64,000 bases of DNA from NCBI RefSeq assembly GCF_042688385.1, contig NZ_JBHUPY010000023.1, positions 1 to 64,000 on the forward strand. Reading direction: 5' to 3'. The notes under the pieces are model-generated. The model was not told the origin of the DNA. It saw nothing but the letters and a program-made list of their open reading frames with translations, and searched no databases. The DNA is from Herpetosiphon sp042688385. Its GTDB lineage: Bacteria > Chloroflexota > Chloroflexia > Chloroflexales > Herpetosiphonaceae. A program made the position numbers and the translations under genes. Shown here one piece after another: positions 1-8,817 of the stretch; the stretch's first letter is position 1; each line of letters starts with the position of its first letter.

Positions 1-235
1 TCTTCAAAACCTACCCCCGTACAGCGATGAAAACCTCCGGCGGAGGGACGGAAGGGTGGCGAAACGAGGCGTGGGGAATGGTTGCTGGGGGCTGGAGATC
101 GGAAACCACCCATGATACGGAAGGGTGGCGAGCCATGAGCATTGATCAACGAAATCAAGCCCAAAACTGGGCCTAAACATAGATAGCGACATTTAAACAT
201 TATCCGGCGCAAGCCGTTTTGGGAGTAACCAATCA
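1..235. other. Non-coding lead-in to the arginine cluster
   Basis: No convincing gene is visible here. A 15-bp direct repeat (ACGGAAGGGTGGCGA) occurs at 48-62 and again at 117-131, and the stretch around 80-105 resembles the 'ttgctgggg...gatcgg' repeat family also seen near 3.3 kb and 49.8 kb. A weak ribosome binding site (gggag, about 220-224) precedes the first gene. The gene upstream of the window cannot be seen. Confidence 0.4.
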
Positions 236-739
236 ATGGTTGCCATTCAACAAAGTACAGTTTTGGCTCCAATCGATCCAGCGGACATTGTGGTTCGGCC
301 CGCCCATGAAGACGATGTGGCTGGCATGAGTGAGTTGGTAGCCGAAAATGTGCGGGCTGGGCATTTATTACCCCGTTCCGCTGACGAAATTCGTGCTTCT
401 TTAGCAAATTGGGTAGTTGCCTGCCATGGCCAACGGGTGATTGGCATTGGCTCATTGTTGCTGATGAATCCTGATCTGGTTGAGGTTCGCTCATTAGCCG
501 TGGCAACCGAGTATCGCGCTGCTGGCGTTGGTGCCAAAATTGTGCTCGAACTGGTTGCTCAAGCCAAATTGCGCCAAATTCATACAGTTTTTGCCTTGAC
601 CCGCGCTGTTTCGTTTTTTGTTCGCTTGGGTTTTACAATCACCGACAAAGAACGCTTCCCCGAAAAGGTTTGGCGCGATTGTGTCAAGTGTCCACTCGTC
701 ACCTGCTGTGACGAAACCGCCGTCGTTTGGGAACATTAA
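236..739 (+). CDS. argA: Short-form N-acetylglutamate synthase-like GNAT acetyltransferase
   Basis: A 167-residue GNAT protein, probably transferring acetyl from acetyl-CoA to the amino group of glutamate, the first step of arginine synthesis. The acetyl-CoA site is visible as EVRSLAV followed by YRAAGVGAKIV (about residues 83-105). The C-terminal stretch FPEKVWRDC...CP...CCDE is characteristic of stand-alone ArgA-type acetyltransferases that lack the amino-acid-kinase domain of classical ArgA. It is the first gene of the arg cluster, 147 bp upstream of argG, which supports the assignment. ArgJ downstream may also be able to make N-acetylglutamate, so this enzyme could be anaplerotic. The alternative is a GNAT of unrelated substrate; I favour ArgA because of the C-terminal signature plus context. 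Confidence 0.78.
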   Translation: MVAIQQSTVLAPIDPADIVVRPAHEDDVAGMSELVAENVRAGHLLPRSADEIRASLANWVVACHGQRVIGIGSLLLMNPDLVEVRSLAVATEYRAAGVGAKIVLELVAQAKLRQIHTVFALTRAVSFFVRLGFTITDKERFPEKVWRDCVKCPLVTCCDETAVVWEH

Positions 740-742
740 CGA

Positions 743-859
743 GAAGGATGAATTATGAGGGATGAAGGATGAAGCTTCAACCCTTAGGTTTATCCTCAAT
801 TATGTAGTTTGCGAAATGAAGGATGGTTCAGGGATTTCCTCCCTCATAATTCATCCTTC
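743..859. repeat. 20-bp perfect inverted repeat flanking the argG leader
   Basis: GAAGGATGAATTATGAGGGA at 743-762 is matched by its exact reverse complement at 840-859, with a 77-bp spacer. The left arm is followed by a second copy of 'gatgaaggatgaa' (761-773). Related words recur at about 11341-11370, 11918-11945, 21253-21290 and 29360-29375. It may fold in the argG transcript or may simply be two copies of a dispersed repeat. The argG ribosome binding site (871-876) lies just outside the right arm. Confidence 0.7.
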
Positions 860-886
860 ATCCTTTCAATAAGGAGTTCATTGGTC

Positions 887-2098
887 ATGTCGAATGCGAC
901 TGCAAAGAAAGTTGTGCTGGCTTACTCTGGTGGCTTGGATACCAGCGTGATCGTGCCGTGGTTGAAGGAACATTATGGCTGTGAAGTCGTCTGTTATTGC
1001 GCTAATCTTGGCCAAGATGATGATTTGAGCGGCGTAGAAGCCAAAGCGATTGCTTCAGGCGCAAGTGCCTGCTATGTCGAAGATTTGCGCGAAGAATTTG
1101 TGCGCGATTTCTTGTTTCCAATGTTGCAATCGGGCGCAACTTACGAACGCACCTATTTGCTTGGCACCAGCATCGCTCGCCCATTGATCGCGCGCGGCCA
1201 AGTGCAGACCGCCTTGAAAGTTGGCGCTGATGCACTTTCCCACGGCTGTACGGGCAAAGGCAACGATCAAGTGCGCTTTGAATTGACCTACATGGCCTTG
1301 GCTCCACACATGAAAATCATTGCCCCATGGCGTGAATGGCACATTCGCTCACGCGAAGATGCATTAGATTACGCTGCATTGCACAATGTGCCCGTTACCA
1401 GCACCCGCGCCTCAATCTACAGCCGCGACGGCAATATTTGGCACTTGAGCCACGAAGGCGGCTCGTTGGAAGATCCATGGTTGGAGCCAGAATTAAATAT
1501 GTTCCAACGCACCGTTACCCCAGAACAAGCCCCTGATGCGCCAGAATATCTGGAAATTGGCTTCGAGCGTGGCATTCCAATCAGCGTGAATGGCGAGCAA
1601 CTTGGCCCCGTGGCTTTGCTGCAAACCCTCAACGAAATTGGCGCTCGCCATGGCGTTGGCCGCGTTGATTTGGTCGAAAATCGCTTGGTTGGCATGAAGA
1701 GCCACGGCGTGTACGAAACTCCAGGCGGGACGTTGCTCTATCGCGCTCATCAAGGCCTCGAAGAATTGGCGCTTGATCGCGAAACCCTGCACTACAAAGA
1801 TACCTTGGCAATTCGTTTCTCAGAGTTGATTTACAACGGCCAATGGTGGTCGCCGTTGCGCTACGCTTTGTCGGCATTCTTCACCGAAACTCAAAAGAAC
1901 GTGACTGGCGTGACCCGTTTGAAAGTCTTCAAAGGTGGCGTGCATTTGGTTGGGCGCAAGGCCGAACGCAGCTTATACGTGCCCGATTTGGCAACCTTCA
2001 GCGAAGATGCAGTCTACAACCAAGCAGATGCTGAAGGCTTTATCAAGCTCTTTGGCTTGCCCCAAAAAGTCGAAGCCTTAACCTCAGGAGCTGAATAA
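887..2098 (+). CDS. argG: Argininosuccinate synthase
   Basis: Joins citrulline and aspartate with ATP to give argininosuccinate, the penultimate step of arginine synthesis, in the cytoplasm. The N-terminal ATP pyrophosphatase P-loop (VVLAYSGGLDTSV) opens the protein, and the family segments GCTGKGNDQVRFE and APWREW are present. I start at ATG 887 (403 aa) because AAGGAG (871-876) sits about 10 nt upstream and the usual N-terminus begins close to this Met; an in-frame ATG at 809 would add 26 residues of repeat-derived sequence and is unlikely. argJ follows with only 2 bp between stop and start, so the two are probably translated from one message. Length is normal for the family. Confidence 0.96.
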   Translation: MSNATAKKVVLAYSGGLDTSVIVPWLKEHYGCEVVCYCANLGQDDDLSGVEAKAIASGASACYVEDLREEFVRDFLFPMLQSGATYERTYLLGTSIARPLIARGQVQTALKVGADALSHGCTGKGNDQVRFELTYMALAPHMKIIAPWREWHIRSREDALDYAALHNVPVTSTRASIYSRDGNIWHLSHEGGSLEDPWLEPELNMFQRTVTPEQAPDAPEYLEIGFERGIPISVNGEQLGPVALLQTLNEIGARHGVGRVDLVENRLVGMKSHGVYETPGGTLLYRAHQGLEELALDRETLHYKDTLAIRFSELIYNGQWWSPLRYALSAFFTETQKNVTGVTRLKVFKGGVHLVGRKAERSLYVPDLATFSEDAVYNQADAEGFIKLFGLPQKVEALTSGAE

Positions 2099-2100
2099 GC

Positions 2101-3288
2101 ATGAGTATCTTTCGTTTTGCTGCTGGTTTCCGCAGTGCTGCGGGGCGATGTGGCTTGAAGGCCAGTGGTAATCCTGATTTAAGTTTACTTGTTGCTGATG
2201 ATGTTTGTACGGCGGCTGGTGTGTTTACCACCAGCCTCGTCAAAGCTGCGCCAGTGCTTTACGATCAAGCGGTGTTGGCCGAGCATGCCAGCGAAATTCG
2301 CGCCGTGATTGCCAACGCTGGTTGTGCCAACGCCTGTACTGGCGCACAAGGCGATGCTGCTGCCCACGAAATGGCGCGGTTAGCAGCTGAGGCAGTTGGT
2401 TGCGAGCCTCATCAGGTTTTAGTGCTTTCAACTGGCGTAATCGGCCATCAACTGAATGTTGAAAAAGTGGCCAAGGGCGTTGCTGCAATCGCCCCAGAAC
2501 TGGGCGTTGAGCATGCTCCAGCGCTTGCCGAAGCAATTATGACCACCGACACCCGCCCCAAAACCGCCAGCGCCAATGCGGTGATCGATGGGAGTTTGGT
2601 GACCGTGGCAGGCGTTGCCAAAGGCGCAGGCATGATCCATCCAATGATGGCAACCATGCTCTCGATTGTCACAACCGATGTGGCAATTGATGCTGATTTG
2701 GCCCAAAGCTTGTTGCGCGAAGTCAGCGATGCATCGTTTAATTGCGTGACGGTCGATGGCGACCCCAGCACCAACGATACCTTATTGCTGCTGGCCTCGG
2801 GCACAAGTGGCGTGACGATCAATGCCAGCAATATCGCTAGTTTCCGTCAAGCGCTTGAAGCGGTCTGCATCGATTTGGCCAAGCAAATTGCCGCCGATGG
2901 CGAAGGCGCAACCAAACTGGTCACGGTTACGGTTGATCATGCGCCGAGTGTTGCCGCAGCGCGTACTGTTGCCCGCAAAATTGCCTGCTCTCCGTTGGTC
3001 AAAACCGCGATTCACGGCGGCGATCCCAATTGGGGCCGAATTTTGGCAGCAGCAGGCGTAGCTGGCGTACCATTCGATCCTAGCCAAGTTGAGCTTTGGT
3101 TGGGCGAGGTGCAATTAGTTGCTGGTGGCACGCCCACCGACTACAGCGAACGTGAAGCAGCGAGCCAAATGAGCGGCCAGCATGTGGCCATTCGGCTTAA
3201 TCTTGGGGCGGGCACGGCCACTGGCTACGCTTGGACCTGCGATTTTAGCGCCGAATATGTACGAATCAACGCCGATTATCGGACGTAA
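2101..3288 (+). CDS. argJ: Bifunctional ornithine acetyltransferase / N-acetylglutamate synthase
   Basis: Moves the acetyl group from N-acetylornithine to glutamate, recycling it in arginine synthesis; many members also use acetyl-CoA. The protein (395 aa) is made as a precursor that cleaves itself: the motif KGAGMIHPMMATML is present at about residues 174-187 with Thr185 as the new N-terminal nucleophile (codon at 2653-2655). The start ATG is 2 bp after the argG stop, with GGAG in the end of argG. The presence of both ArgJ (cyclic pathway) and an ArgA-like enzyme in one cluster suggests ArgJ is the main route and ArgA tops up the acetyl pool. Whether ArgJ is mono- or bifunctional cannot be decided from sequence alone. 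Confidence 0.95.
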   Translation: MSIFRFAAGFRSAAGRCGLKASGNPDLSLLVADDVCTAAGVFTTSLVKAAPVLYDQAVLAEHASEIRAVIANAGCANACTGAQGDAAAHEMARLAAEAVGCEPHQVLVLSTGVIGHQLNVEKVAKGVAAIAPELGVEHAPALAEAIMTTDTRPKTASANAVIDGSLVTVAGVAKGAGMIHPMMATMLSIVTTDVAIDADLAQSLLREVSDASFNCVTVDGDPSTNDTLLLLASGTSGVTINASNIASFRQALEAVCIDLAKQIAADGEGATKLVTVTVDHAPSVAAARTVARKIACSPLVKTAIHGGDPNWGRILAAAGVAGVPFDPSQVELWLGEVQLVAGGTPTDYSEREAASQMSGQHVAIRLNLGAGTATGYAWTCDFSAEYVRINADYRT

Positions 3289-3588
3289 ATGTTGGGGATC
3301 GGGGATTGGTTGTTGGGGATCGGGCATTTTAACGCAGCGGCGCAGAGCTAATCTGGCTATGGGCGATGTGTCATGGTAGGTACGGCCTAATTCCCTCACC
3401 CCCTAGCCCCCTCTCCCGCCTAGCGAGGCGAGGGGGAACCACTTAATCATCCCCTCGCCCGCGTTCAGTGGGAGAGGGGCTGGGGGTGAGGGGATACAGC
3501 TGCTTGCCAATTCCAATAAATCATGACAAAAGCCTTACCGCCCCCCGATCCCCAACGATCAACATCTAAATAACGAGGTAACCAAACC
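3289..3588. repeat. Repeat-filled spacer between argJ and argH, with GC-rich inverted element
   Basis: This 300-bp gap inside the arg cluster holds no gene. At 3391-3494 lies a copy of the window's GC-rich inverted element: it opens with CCCTCACCCC and closes with GGGGTGAGGG, and each half can fold on itself. On either side are copies of a 'ttggggatcgggga' word (3291-3328 direct, 3541-3558 inverted). A run-through transcript would carry strong hairpins here, so expression of argH-argF may be uncoupled from argGJ. The argH ribosome binding site (gaggt, about 3572-3576) is at the end. Confidence 0.8.
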
Positions 3589-4953
3589 ATGTGGGGTGGA
3601 CGTTTTAGTGGCTCGTTGGCTGAGCATATGCGCTTATTCAACGATTCGTTTCCAATCGATAGGCGCTTATGGGCCGAGGATATTCGTGGCTCGATTGCCT
3701 GGGCCAATGGCTTAGAGCGGGCTGGCATTTTGCAAGCTGATGAATGCCAAGCGCTGATCGCTGGCTTGCGTCAAGTTTCTCAAGAGTTTGAAGAAGGTTT
3801 GTTTTTGCCGTTAACCAGCGACGAAGATATTCACACGGCGGTCGAACGTCGCTTGGGTGATTTTATCGGAGCCTTGGCGGGCAAATTGCATACTGGCCGC
3901 TCACGCAACGATCAAGTTGCAACCGATACCCGTTTGTGGACGTTGGGCGCACTCAAACTGGCCGATGATCTGATTCGCGATGTGCAAGCAGCTTTGCTGG
4001 AGCAAGCCAAAGCAGTTGGTGATGCAATTTTGCCTGGCTATACCCACTTGCAACGGGCGCAGCCAGTCCTATTATCACACGCCCTGTTGGCTCATTTTTG
4101 GCGTTTAGATCGCGATCGCCAGCGTTTGCACGACGCAACCAAGCGGGTCAGCGTTTTGCCGCTTGGCTCTGGCGCGCTCGCAGGCACGGCGTTTGCGGTT
4201 GATCGGGCAGCGCTGGCAGCTGAATTGGGCTTTGCCAGCATCAGCCAAAATAGCCTCGATGCCACCAGCGATCGCGATTATATTGTCGAAATTTTGGCGG
4301 CAACGGCATTATTGGGCGTGCACATCAGCCAGCTTGCTGAAGATTGGATCATCTGGAGCAGCGCAGAATGGGGCTTTGTGGCGCTTGATGATGCCTATTC
4401 AACTGGCTCAAGTTTAATGCCGCAAAAGAAAAATCCCGATTCGCTCGAATTGGCACGCGGCAAATCTGGCCGTTTAATCGGCAATCTGGTTACAGTTTTG
4501 ACCTTGCTCAAGGGCTTACCATCGGCCTACGACAAAGATTTACAGGAAGATAAAGCACCCTTATTTGATGCGATCGATACATTAAGCCTGACCTTGCCGG
4601 TGGTGGCTGGGGCAATTCGCACCGCCCGTTTCAACACCGAACGCATGGCGGCAGCGCTTGATGATGCAATGTTGGCGACCGATGTGGCCGATGAATTGGT
4701 ACGCCGGGGAGTGCCATTCCGCGAAGCCCATCACATTGCCGGGCGCTTGGTGCGCGAAGCAGAACAACGTGGCGTTGGCATGCGCCAATTGCCCGCCGAA
4801 AGCTTTGTTGCAGCCCACCCAAGCCTGACCGATGTTGCTGGTTTATTCGATTTTGCTCGTTCCGTCGCCATGCGCGACGTACCTGGTGGAACAGCGCCCA
4901 ATGCCGTGCGCGACCAACTGATTGCTGCTCAACACGTTTTAGCAGAAGGCTGA
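3589..4953 (+). CDS. argH: Argininosuccinate lyase
   Basis: Splits argininosuccinate into arginine and fumarate, the last step of arginine synthesis. The 454-residue protein is full length for the fumarase/aspartase superfamily. The superfamily signature GSSLMPQKKNP spans residues 273-283 and carries the catalytic-loop serine; the N-terminus MWGGRFSG and the segment HTGRSRNDQVATDTRL are typical of ArgH. It follows a 300-bp repeat-rich gap after argJ and is 51 bp upstream of argF, with a good ribosome binding site between (aacggagg, about 4989-4996). Nothing about it looks truncated. Confidence 0.97.
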   Translation: MWGGRFSGSLAEHMRLFNDSFPIDRRLWAEDIRGSIAWANGLERAGILQADECQALIAGLRQVSQEFEEGLFLPLTSDEDIHTAVERRLGDFIGALAGKLHTGRSRNDQVATDTRLWTLGALKLADDLIRDVQAALLEQAKAVGDAILPGYTHLQRAQPVLLSHALLAHFWRLDRDRQRLHDATKRVSVLPLGSGALAGTAFAVDRAALAAELGFASISQNSLDATSDRDYIVEILAATALLGVHISQLAEDWIIWSSAEWGFVALDDAYSTGSSLMPQKKNPDSLELARGKSGRLIGNLVTVLTLLKGLPSAYDKDLQEDKAPLFDAIDTLSLTLPVVAGAIRTARFNTERMAAALDDAMLATDVADELVRRGVPFREAHHIAGRLVREAEQRGVGMRQLPAESFVAAHPSLTDVAGLFDFARSVAMRDVPGGTAPNAVRDQLIAAQHVLAEG

Positions 4954-5004
4954 GGTTGCCCATAGCGCCCTCGCCCTGCCGTTACCCTTAACGGAGGCTT
5001 CCAA

Positions 5005-5973
5005 ATGACACACTCACTTCTTGGTCGCGATTTACTGGCCTTGGCCGACTGGAACGACACTGAATTACTCGACGTGCTGGAAACTGCCGCCGAACTCAAA
5101 TTGCGCCAACAACGTCGCAAAGCGCATCCCCTGTTGGCAAACCGCACCTTGGCGATGATTTTCGAAAAGCCCTCAACCCGCACCCGGGTTGGCTTCGAAT
5201 CGGCAATGGTGCAACTCGGCGGTCATGGCATTTATCTCAGCCCACGCGATACGCAAATTGGCCGTGGCGAAACCATCGGCGATACCGCGCGCGTGCTCAG
5301 CCGCATGTGCGATGCAATTATGGCACGGGTCAACGACCACGCTACCTTGGTCGAGTTGGCTGAAGCCGCCGATGTGCCAGTGATCAATGGTCTTTCCGAT
5401 TGGCTGCATCCGGTGCAAGCCTTGGCCGATGCCTTGACGATTCGCGAGCATTTTGGCAGTTGCAAAGGTGTGAAATTGGTCTACCTTGGCGATCCCAATA
5501 ATGTTTCCAATTCGTTGTTGGAGATTGCGCCCCGCTTGGGCATGGATTTTGCGCTGGGCACGCCATTTGTGGAGCATGTTGATCAGCAGTTGTTGGCTCA
5601 AGCTCGTTTGCAAGCTGCCGCCAATGGTACCAAAATCATCGTTACCAACGATCCTTTGGAAGCTGTCAAGAATGCTGATGTGTTGTATACCGATGTTTGG
5701 GTCAGTATGGGCCAAGTCGTGGCCGAAGGTCATTTGGAAGCGCTACAACCATTTCAAATTAATGCTGAACTGTTGGCCGCAGCTAATGCAGGAGCCAAAG
5801 TAATGCACTGTTTGCCAATGCATCGCGGCGAAGAAATTAGCGCCGATGTGGCTGATGGCGAGCGTTCGATTATGTTTGATCAAGCTGAAAATCGCTTGCA
5901 TACCCACAAAGCTGTGTTGGTTGCCACCGTTGCTGGCTTGGCTTTACGCCGCACCAAACGCCTCGCCGCCTAA
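5005..5973 (+). CDS. argF: Ornithine carbamoyltransferase
   Basis: Makes citrulline from ornithine and carbamoyl phosphate. Both family signatures are intact: the carbamoyl-phosphate loop STRTR at residues 57-61 and the ornithine-side HCLP at residues 268-271 followed by MHRGEEI, plus the HPVQALAD segment. At 322 residues it is of normal length. It is the last gene of the arg cluster, and a bidirectional hairpin terminator lies 28 bp after its stop, before the convergent response-regulator gene. An aspartate carbamoyltransferase is excluded by the HCLP motif. Confidence 0.97.
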   Translation: MTHSLLGRDLLALADWNDTELLDVLETAAELKLRQQRRKAHPLLANRTLAMIFEKPSTRTRVGFESAMVQLGGHGIYLSPRDTQIGRGETIGDTARVLSRMCDAIMARVNDHATLVELAEAADVPVINGLSDWLHPVQALADALTIREHFGSCKGVKLVYLGDPNNVSNSLLEIAPRLGMDFALGTPFVEHVDQQLLAQARLQAAANGTKIIVTNDPLEAVKNADVLYTDVWVSMGQVVAEGHLEALQPFQINAELLAAANAGAKVMHCLPMHRGEEISADVADGERSIMFDQAENRLHTHKAVLVATVAGLALRRTKRLAA

Positions 5974-6000
5974 AATTATTTAACTAAGCAACTGGCTTGA

Positions 6001-6033
6001 ATTCAGCCCCGTGTATGCAACGCGGGGCTGAAT
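6001..6033. terminator. Bidirectional hairpin terminator between argF and the response regulator
   Basis: ATTCAGCCCCG (6001-6011) and CGGGGCTGAAT (6023-6033) form a perfect 11-bp stem with an 11-nt loop, centred between two convergent stop codons. There is no strong T-run on +; on - it is followed by an A/T-rich stretch, so it may serve mainly the - strand gene or both. Confidence 0.7.
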
Positions 6034-6042
6034 GACCATCCT

Positions 6043-6741
6043 TTAGCCTTCGATAAACCGATAGCCAATGCCCCATTCAGTCTGAATCAAATTCGATTCG
6101 GGGTCAATTTCGCTGAGTTTTGAGCGCAAACGCCGAATATGCACATCAACCGTGCGCGCATCGACATATTCATCGTAGCCCCAAACTTGGCCGAGCAGCA
6201 CTTCGCGGGTAAAAACTTGGCCAGGATGCGAAGCCAAATAGGCCAAGAGATCAAATTCTTTGGGCCGCAAGGTTAATTGCACATCGCGGAAGGTCGCGCG
6301 GCGGCGCGCATTATCCAGTTGCAAGCCATTTGAGGTTGGCACTGCATCGCCAATTTGTTGGCGCAAACGGCTGGCTTCGGCAGTGCGCCGCAACAAGGCC
6401 CGCACCCGCGCCACTAGCTCGCGCGGCGAAAATGGCTTGACTACATAATCATCAGCGCCAAGCTCTAAGCCAACCACCCGATCAACCTCATCGGCCCGCG
6501 CTGTGAGCATAATCACTGGTTGCTCGAAGCCCTCGGCCCGCATTTGGCGCAGCACCCCAAAGCCATCAATCCCGGGCAAGCCAATATCCAAAATCAACAG
6601 ATCATAGGTTTCGTTGCGCAAGCGCAGTAAGGCATCTTCGCCAGAGCCAGTTTCGCCAACCGCAAAGCCCTCGCGTTCAAAGCGCGAACGCACCACATCG
6701 ACCACGCTTGGTTCATCATCAACAATTAAAATACGTTGCAT
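6043..6741 (-). CDS. OmpR/PhoB-family response regulator
   Basis: A 232-residue two-component response regulator. The N-terminal receiver domain shows the acidic pair (VDDEP, residues 7-11), the phospho-acceptor Asp52 (LILDIGLPG) and the KP motif (DDYVVKPFS). The C-terminal winged-helix DNA-binding domain shows LRPKEFDLLAYL, DARTVDVHIRRLRSKL and the terminal GIGYRF. No histidine kinase is adjacent; the one at 56.3 kb is far away, so the partner is unknown. Its ATG overlaps the cutA stop by one base (6741), implying translational coupling to cutA. Its regulon cannot be inferred. Confidence 0.95.
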   Translation of the reverse strand: MQRILIVDDEPSVVDVVRSRFEREGFAVGETGSGEDALLRLRNETYDLLILDIGLPGIDGFGVLRQMRAEGFEQPVIMLTARADEVDRVVGLELGADDYVVKPFSPRELVARVRALLRRTAEASRLRQQIGDAVPTSNGLQLDNARRRATFRDVQLTLRPKEFDLLAYLASHPGQVFTREVLLGQVWGYDEYVDARTVDVHIRRLRSKLSEIDPESNLIQTEWGIGYRFIEG

Positions 6742-7076
6742 TAGGCATCCTCATTGGTCATGACTTCGCCCAAAATCCAATTGATAAAGCGTTGCGAGCC
6801 ATCGACAATAGGCAAAGCAATAATTTCGGGTAGCGCATATGAGTGCAATTGTTCAACCCGCTCGATCAGGCTGCCCAGCGCATCAGCACGCGTGCGCACA
6901 ATCAACAAAATCTCGGCCTCTTCTTTGAGTATGCCTTCCCAATGGTAAATCGAGCTAATTTGCGGCAAAATATTAACGCTGGCTGCCAGCCGTTCGGTCA
7001 CTAAGGCTAGGGCCAGCGTGCGAGCCTCATCAGCATTACTTGTGCTAATCAAAACAACCTGCGCTGCATCAGACAT
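6741..7076 (-). CDS. cutA: CutA1-family protein
   Basis: A small (111 aa) trimeric protein of the CutA1 family, linked historically to divalent-cation tolerance, though its molecular role is still uncertain. Family features seen: SVNILPQISSIYHWEG (residues 33-48), the EEAEILLIVRT strand, and HSYALPEIIALPI near the C-terminus ending in INWILGE. In the usual family the first of these reads CVN; here Cys is replaced by Ser. The gene runs directly into the response regulator with a one-base stop/start overlap (TAATG) and follows the HAD phosphatase gene by 99 bp. Confidence 0.93.
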   Translation of the reverse strand: MSDAAQVVLISTSNADEARTLALALVTERLAASVNILPQISSIYHWEGILKEEAEILLIVRTRADALGSLIERVEQLHSYALPEIIALPIVDGSQRFINWILGEVMTNEDA

Positions 7077-7175
7077 AACGCCTCCAGATCGATTAACCGC
7101 TTGCTGTGTTTACTCTACCTTAAAGCCGTCGATCTGCAAGGGGTTTGGCTGTTACCACTTATGAATGGCGCAGGC

Positions 7176-7826
7176 TTAGCGGTTGGCTTGCAGCTCGGTT
7201 AGCACCTCGGCCAAGCTCGCATATTTGGCCACTGGCGGAAATTCTAGATATTTGGTGACGCTGTTGGGCACTGCATAAACCGTTGCTTCAGCCGCCAAAC
7301 CTGCTTGCACGCCTTGCGGCGAATCTTCGAGCACAAGGCTGGCCTTGGCCATCACGCCCAACAATTCGGCGGCGCGCAGAAAAATATCCGGCGCGGGCTT
7401 GCCATTGGCTACTTCTTCGCCAGTGACGGTTGCGCCAAAACAATCGTTCCAGCCAAATTTTTGCAACACCATGGTCAAATATGGTCGCGGCGACGAGGTA
7501 GCAACCGCAATCGAAATCTGTTGCTGATTGAGCCAACGAATAATTTGGTCTGCGTAAGGCATGGCTTCAGCTTCGCGCTCGACCAGTTCGAAAATTAATT
7601 GGCGATGCTCTGCAATTGTTTGCTCGATGCTCAAGGGCAAATCGAAGCTCTCAATCATCGTTTTGGCATTATCATGCGCGCGGCGGCCAACCATGCGATG
7701 GCCCCAATCGGGGGCGCATGCTTTGCCGTAGCGGGCCAAAAACACATCCAAGGCCCGCATGCTTACCGGTTCGCTATCGACCAACACGCCATCACAATCA
7801 AACAAAATTGCATCAAATTGTTTCAT
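7176..7826 (-). CDS. HAD-superfamily phosphatase (subfamily IA)
   Basis: A 216-residue haloacid-dehalogenase-type hydrolase, likely a sugar-phosphate or nucleotide phosphatase or a beta-phosphoglucomutase-like enzyme. Motif I DCDGVLVDSEP lies at residues 9-19 with the nucleophile Asp9 and the acid/base Asp11; motif II is VATSSPRP (Ser/Thr); Lys in NGKPAPDIF is motif III; motif IV is VLEDSPQGVQA. The helical cap between motifs I and II fits subfamily IA. The start overlaps the end of the EamA transporter gene by 14 bp, so both are in one transcript. The substrate cannot be told from sequence. Confidence 0.92.
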   Translation of the reverse strand: MKQFDAILFDCDGVLVDSEPVSMRALDVFLARYGKACAPDWGHRMVGRRAHDNAKTMIESFDLPLSIEQTIAEHRQLIFELVEREAEAMPYADQIIRWLNQQQISIAVATSSPRPYLTMVLQKFGWNDCFGATVTGEEVANGKPAPDIFLRAAELLGVMAKASLVLEDSPQGVQAGLAAEATVYAVPNSVTKYLEFPPVAKYASLAEVLTELQANR

Positions 7827-8712
7827 TTGGTTCCTGCTTCTTGAAAAATGCTAAGGGTGGAAATTCGGCAATCACAATGCCGATCATCATTAATAAACCA
7901 CCCCAAACGAAGGTCGATGAAATGCTTTCGTTGCCAAAGGTTGCTGCAAATAGCGCCGCAAAAACTGGCTCTAGCACGAAGATCAAGGCGGTGCGGGTTG
8001 GCGAAGCATAGCGCTGCACGATAATCTGAATCGCCAGCAAGACCGCTGTGCAGATGATGCCCAAATAGGCTCCCGCCCAAAAAACGTCTGCTGGCAAGGC
8101 GGGCACTGTTTCAAACAGCAGGCTGCCGATGCTGGCAACGACCGCCACAACCGCCACTTGAATCATGTTCATGGCAATTGGCGATGCCTTTTTGGTCCAA
8201 TGGCCAATCGCCAAAATATGCCCTGCAAAAGTTACTGCGCAGATAAACACCAAAAAATCGCCCCAAAGCGAAACTGGCTGCGAGCCTGCTTGTGGAGTGC
8301 TATCAATCGAGAGCACATATAAGCCAGCGACGGCTAAAATCACGCCAGCCCAAACTTTGGCGCTAATTTTTGTGCGCCACAACACAGCGCCCATCAACGG
8401 CACAAAAATCACATTCAAGCCAGTAACGAAGCCTGCTCGCGATGCCGTGGTCATGCTGATGCCGATTGTTTGGGTAATGTAGCCAACGCATAGCAAGCTG
8501 CCAGTAATCAAGCCTGCCTGCCAATCGGTGCGTGTCCATTGGCGCAGTGATTTGAGCGACCATGGCAAGAGCGCCAGCGTTGCCAAAACAAAACGCAAGG
8601 CCACAAAGGCCAATGGCGGCCAATGATCGGTCGCATCACGCACGACAAAAAATGTGCTGCCCCAAAGCATCACAATCAACAACAGAACCCCATCGCTTTG
8701 CCAGCGCTTCAT
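7813..8712 (-). CDS. EamA/DMT-family transporter
   Basis: A 299-residue integral membrane protein with ten predicted hydrophobic helices arranged as two EamA repeats (first repeat about residues 8-135, second about 148-290). Typical family words are LLLIVMLWGSTFFVVRD at the N-terminus, LRFVLATLAL in helix 2, and ALIFVLEPVFAAL followed by GGLLMMIGIV near the C-terminus. Members export amino acids or other small metabolites, but substrates vary widely. It is the first gene of the - strand group and overlaps the HAD gene by 14 bp. Upstream, at 8740-8765, the - strand carries TTGACC and TATACT-like words but with poor spacing, so no promoter is called. Confidence 0.92.
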   Translation of the reverse strand: MKRWQSDGVLLLIVMLWGSTFFVVRDATDHWPPLAFVALRFVLATLALLPWSLKSLRQWTRTDWQAGLITGSLLCVGYITQTIGISMTTASRAGFVTGLNVIFVPLMGAVLWRTKISAKVWAGVILAVAGLYVLSIDSTPQAGSQPVSLWGDFLVFICAVTFAGHILAIGHWTKKASPIAMNMIQVAVVAVVASIGSLLFETVPALPADVFWAGAYLGIICTAVLLAIQIIVQRYASPTRTALIFVLEPVFAALFAATFGNESISSTFVWGGLLMMIGIVIAEFPPLAFFKKQEPNETI

Positions 8713-8817
8713 TGCCGCACCCTTTCTAGAAATCAGACCATAGACATATAGTATACGGAGATTTGGTCAACCTATAATTGGTCGGTTGAATTCTTGATTG
8801 CCTAAGAGGTTGCTACA

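Noticed and set aside
4..192. 62-codon frame on - at the window start
   Set aside because: It reads through repeat-like words, has no ribosome binding site and no family resemblance.
809..886. Upstream in-frame extension of argG
   Set aside because: It covers the inverted repeat and lacks a ribosome binding site; AAGGAG lies before ATG 887.
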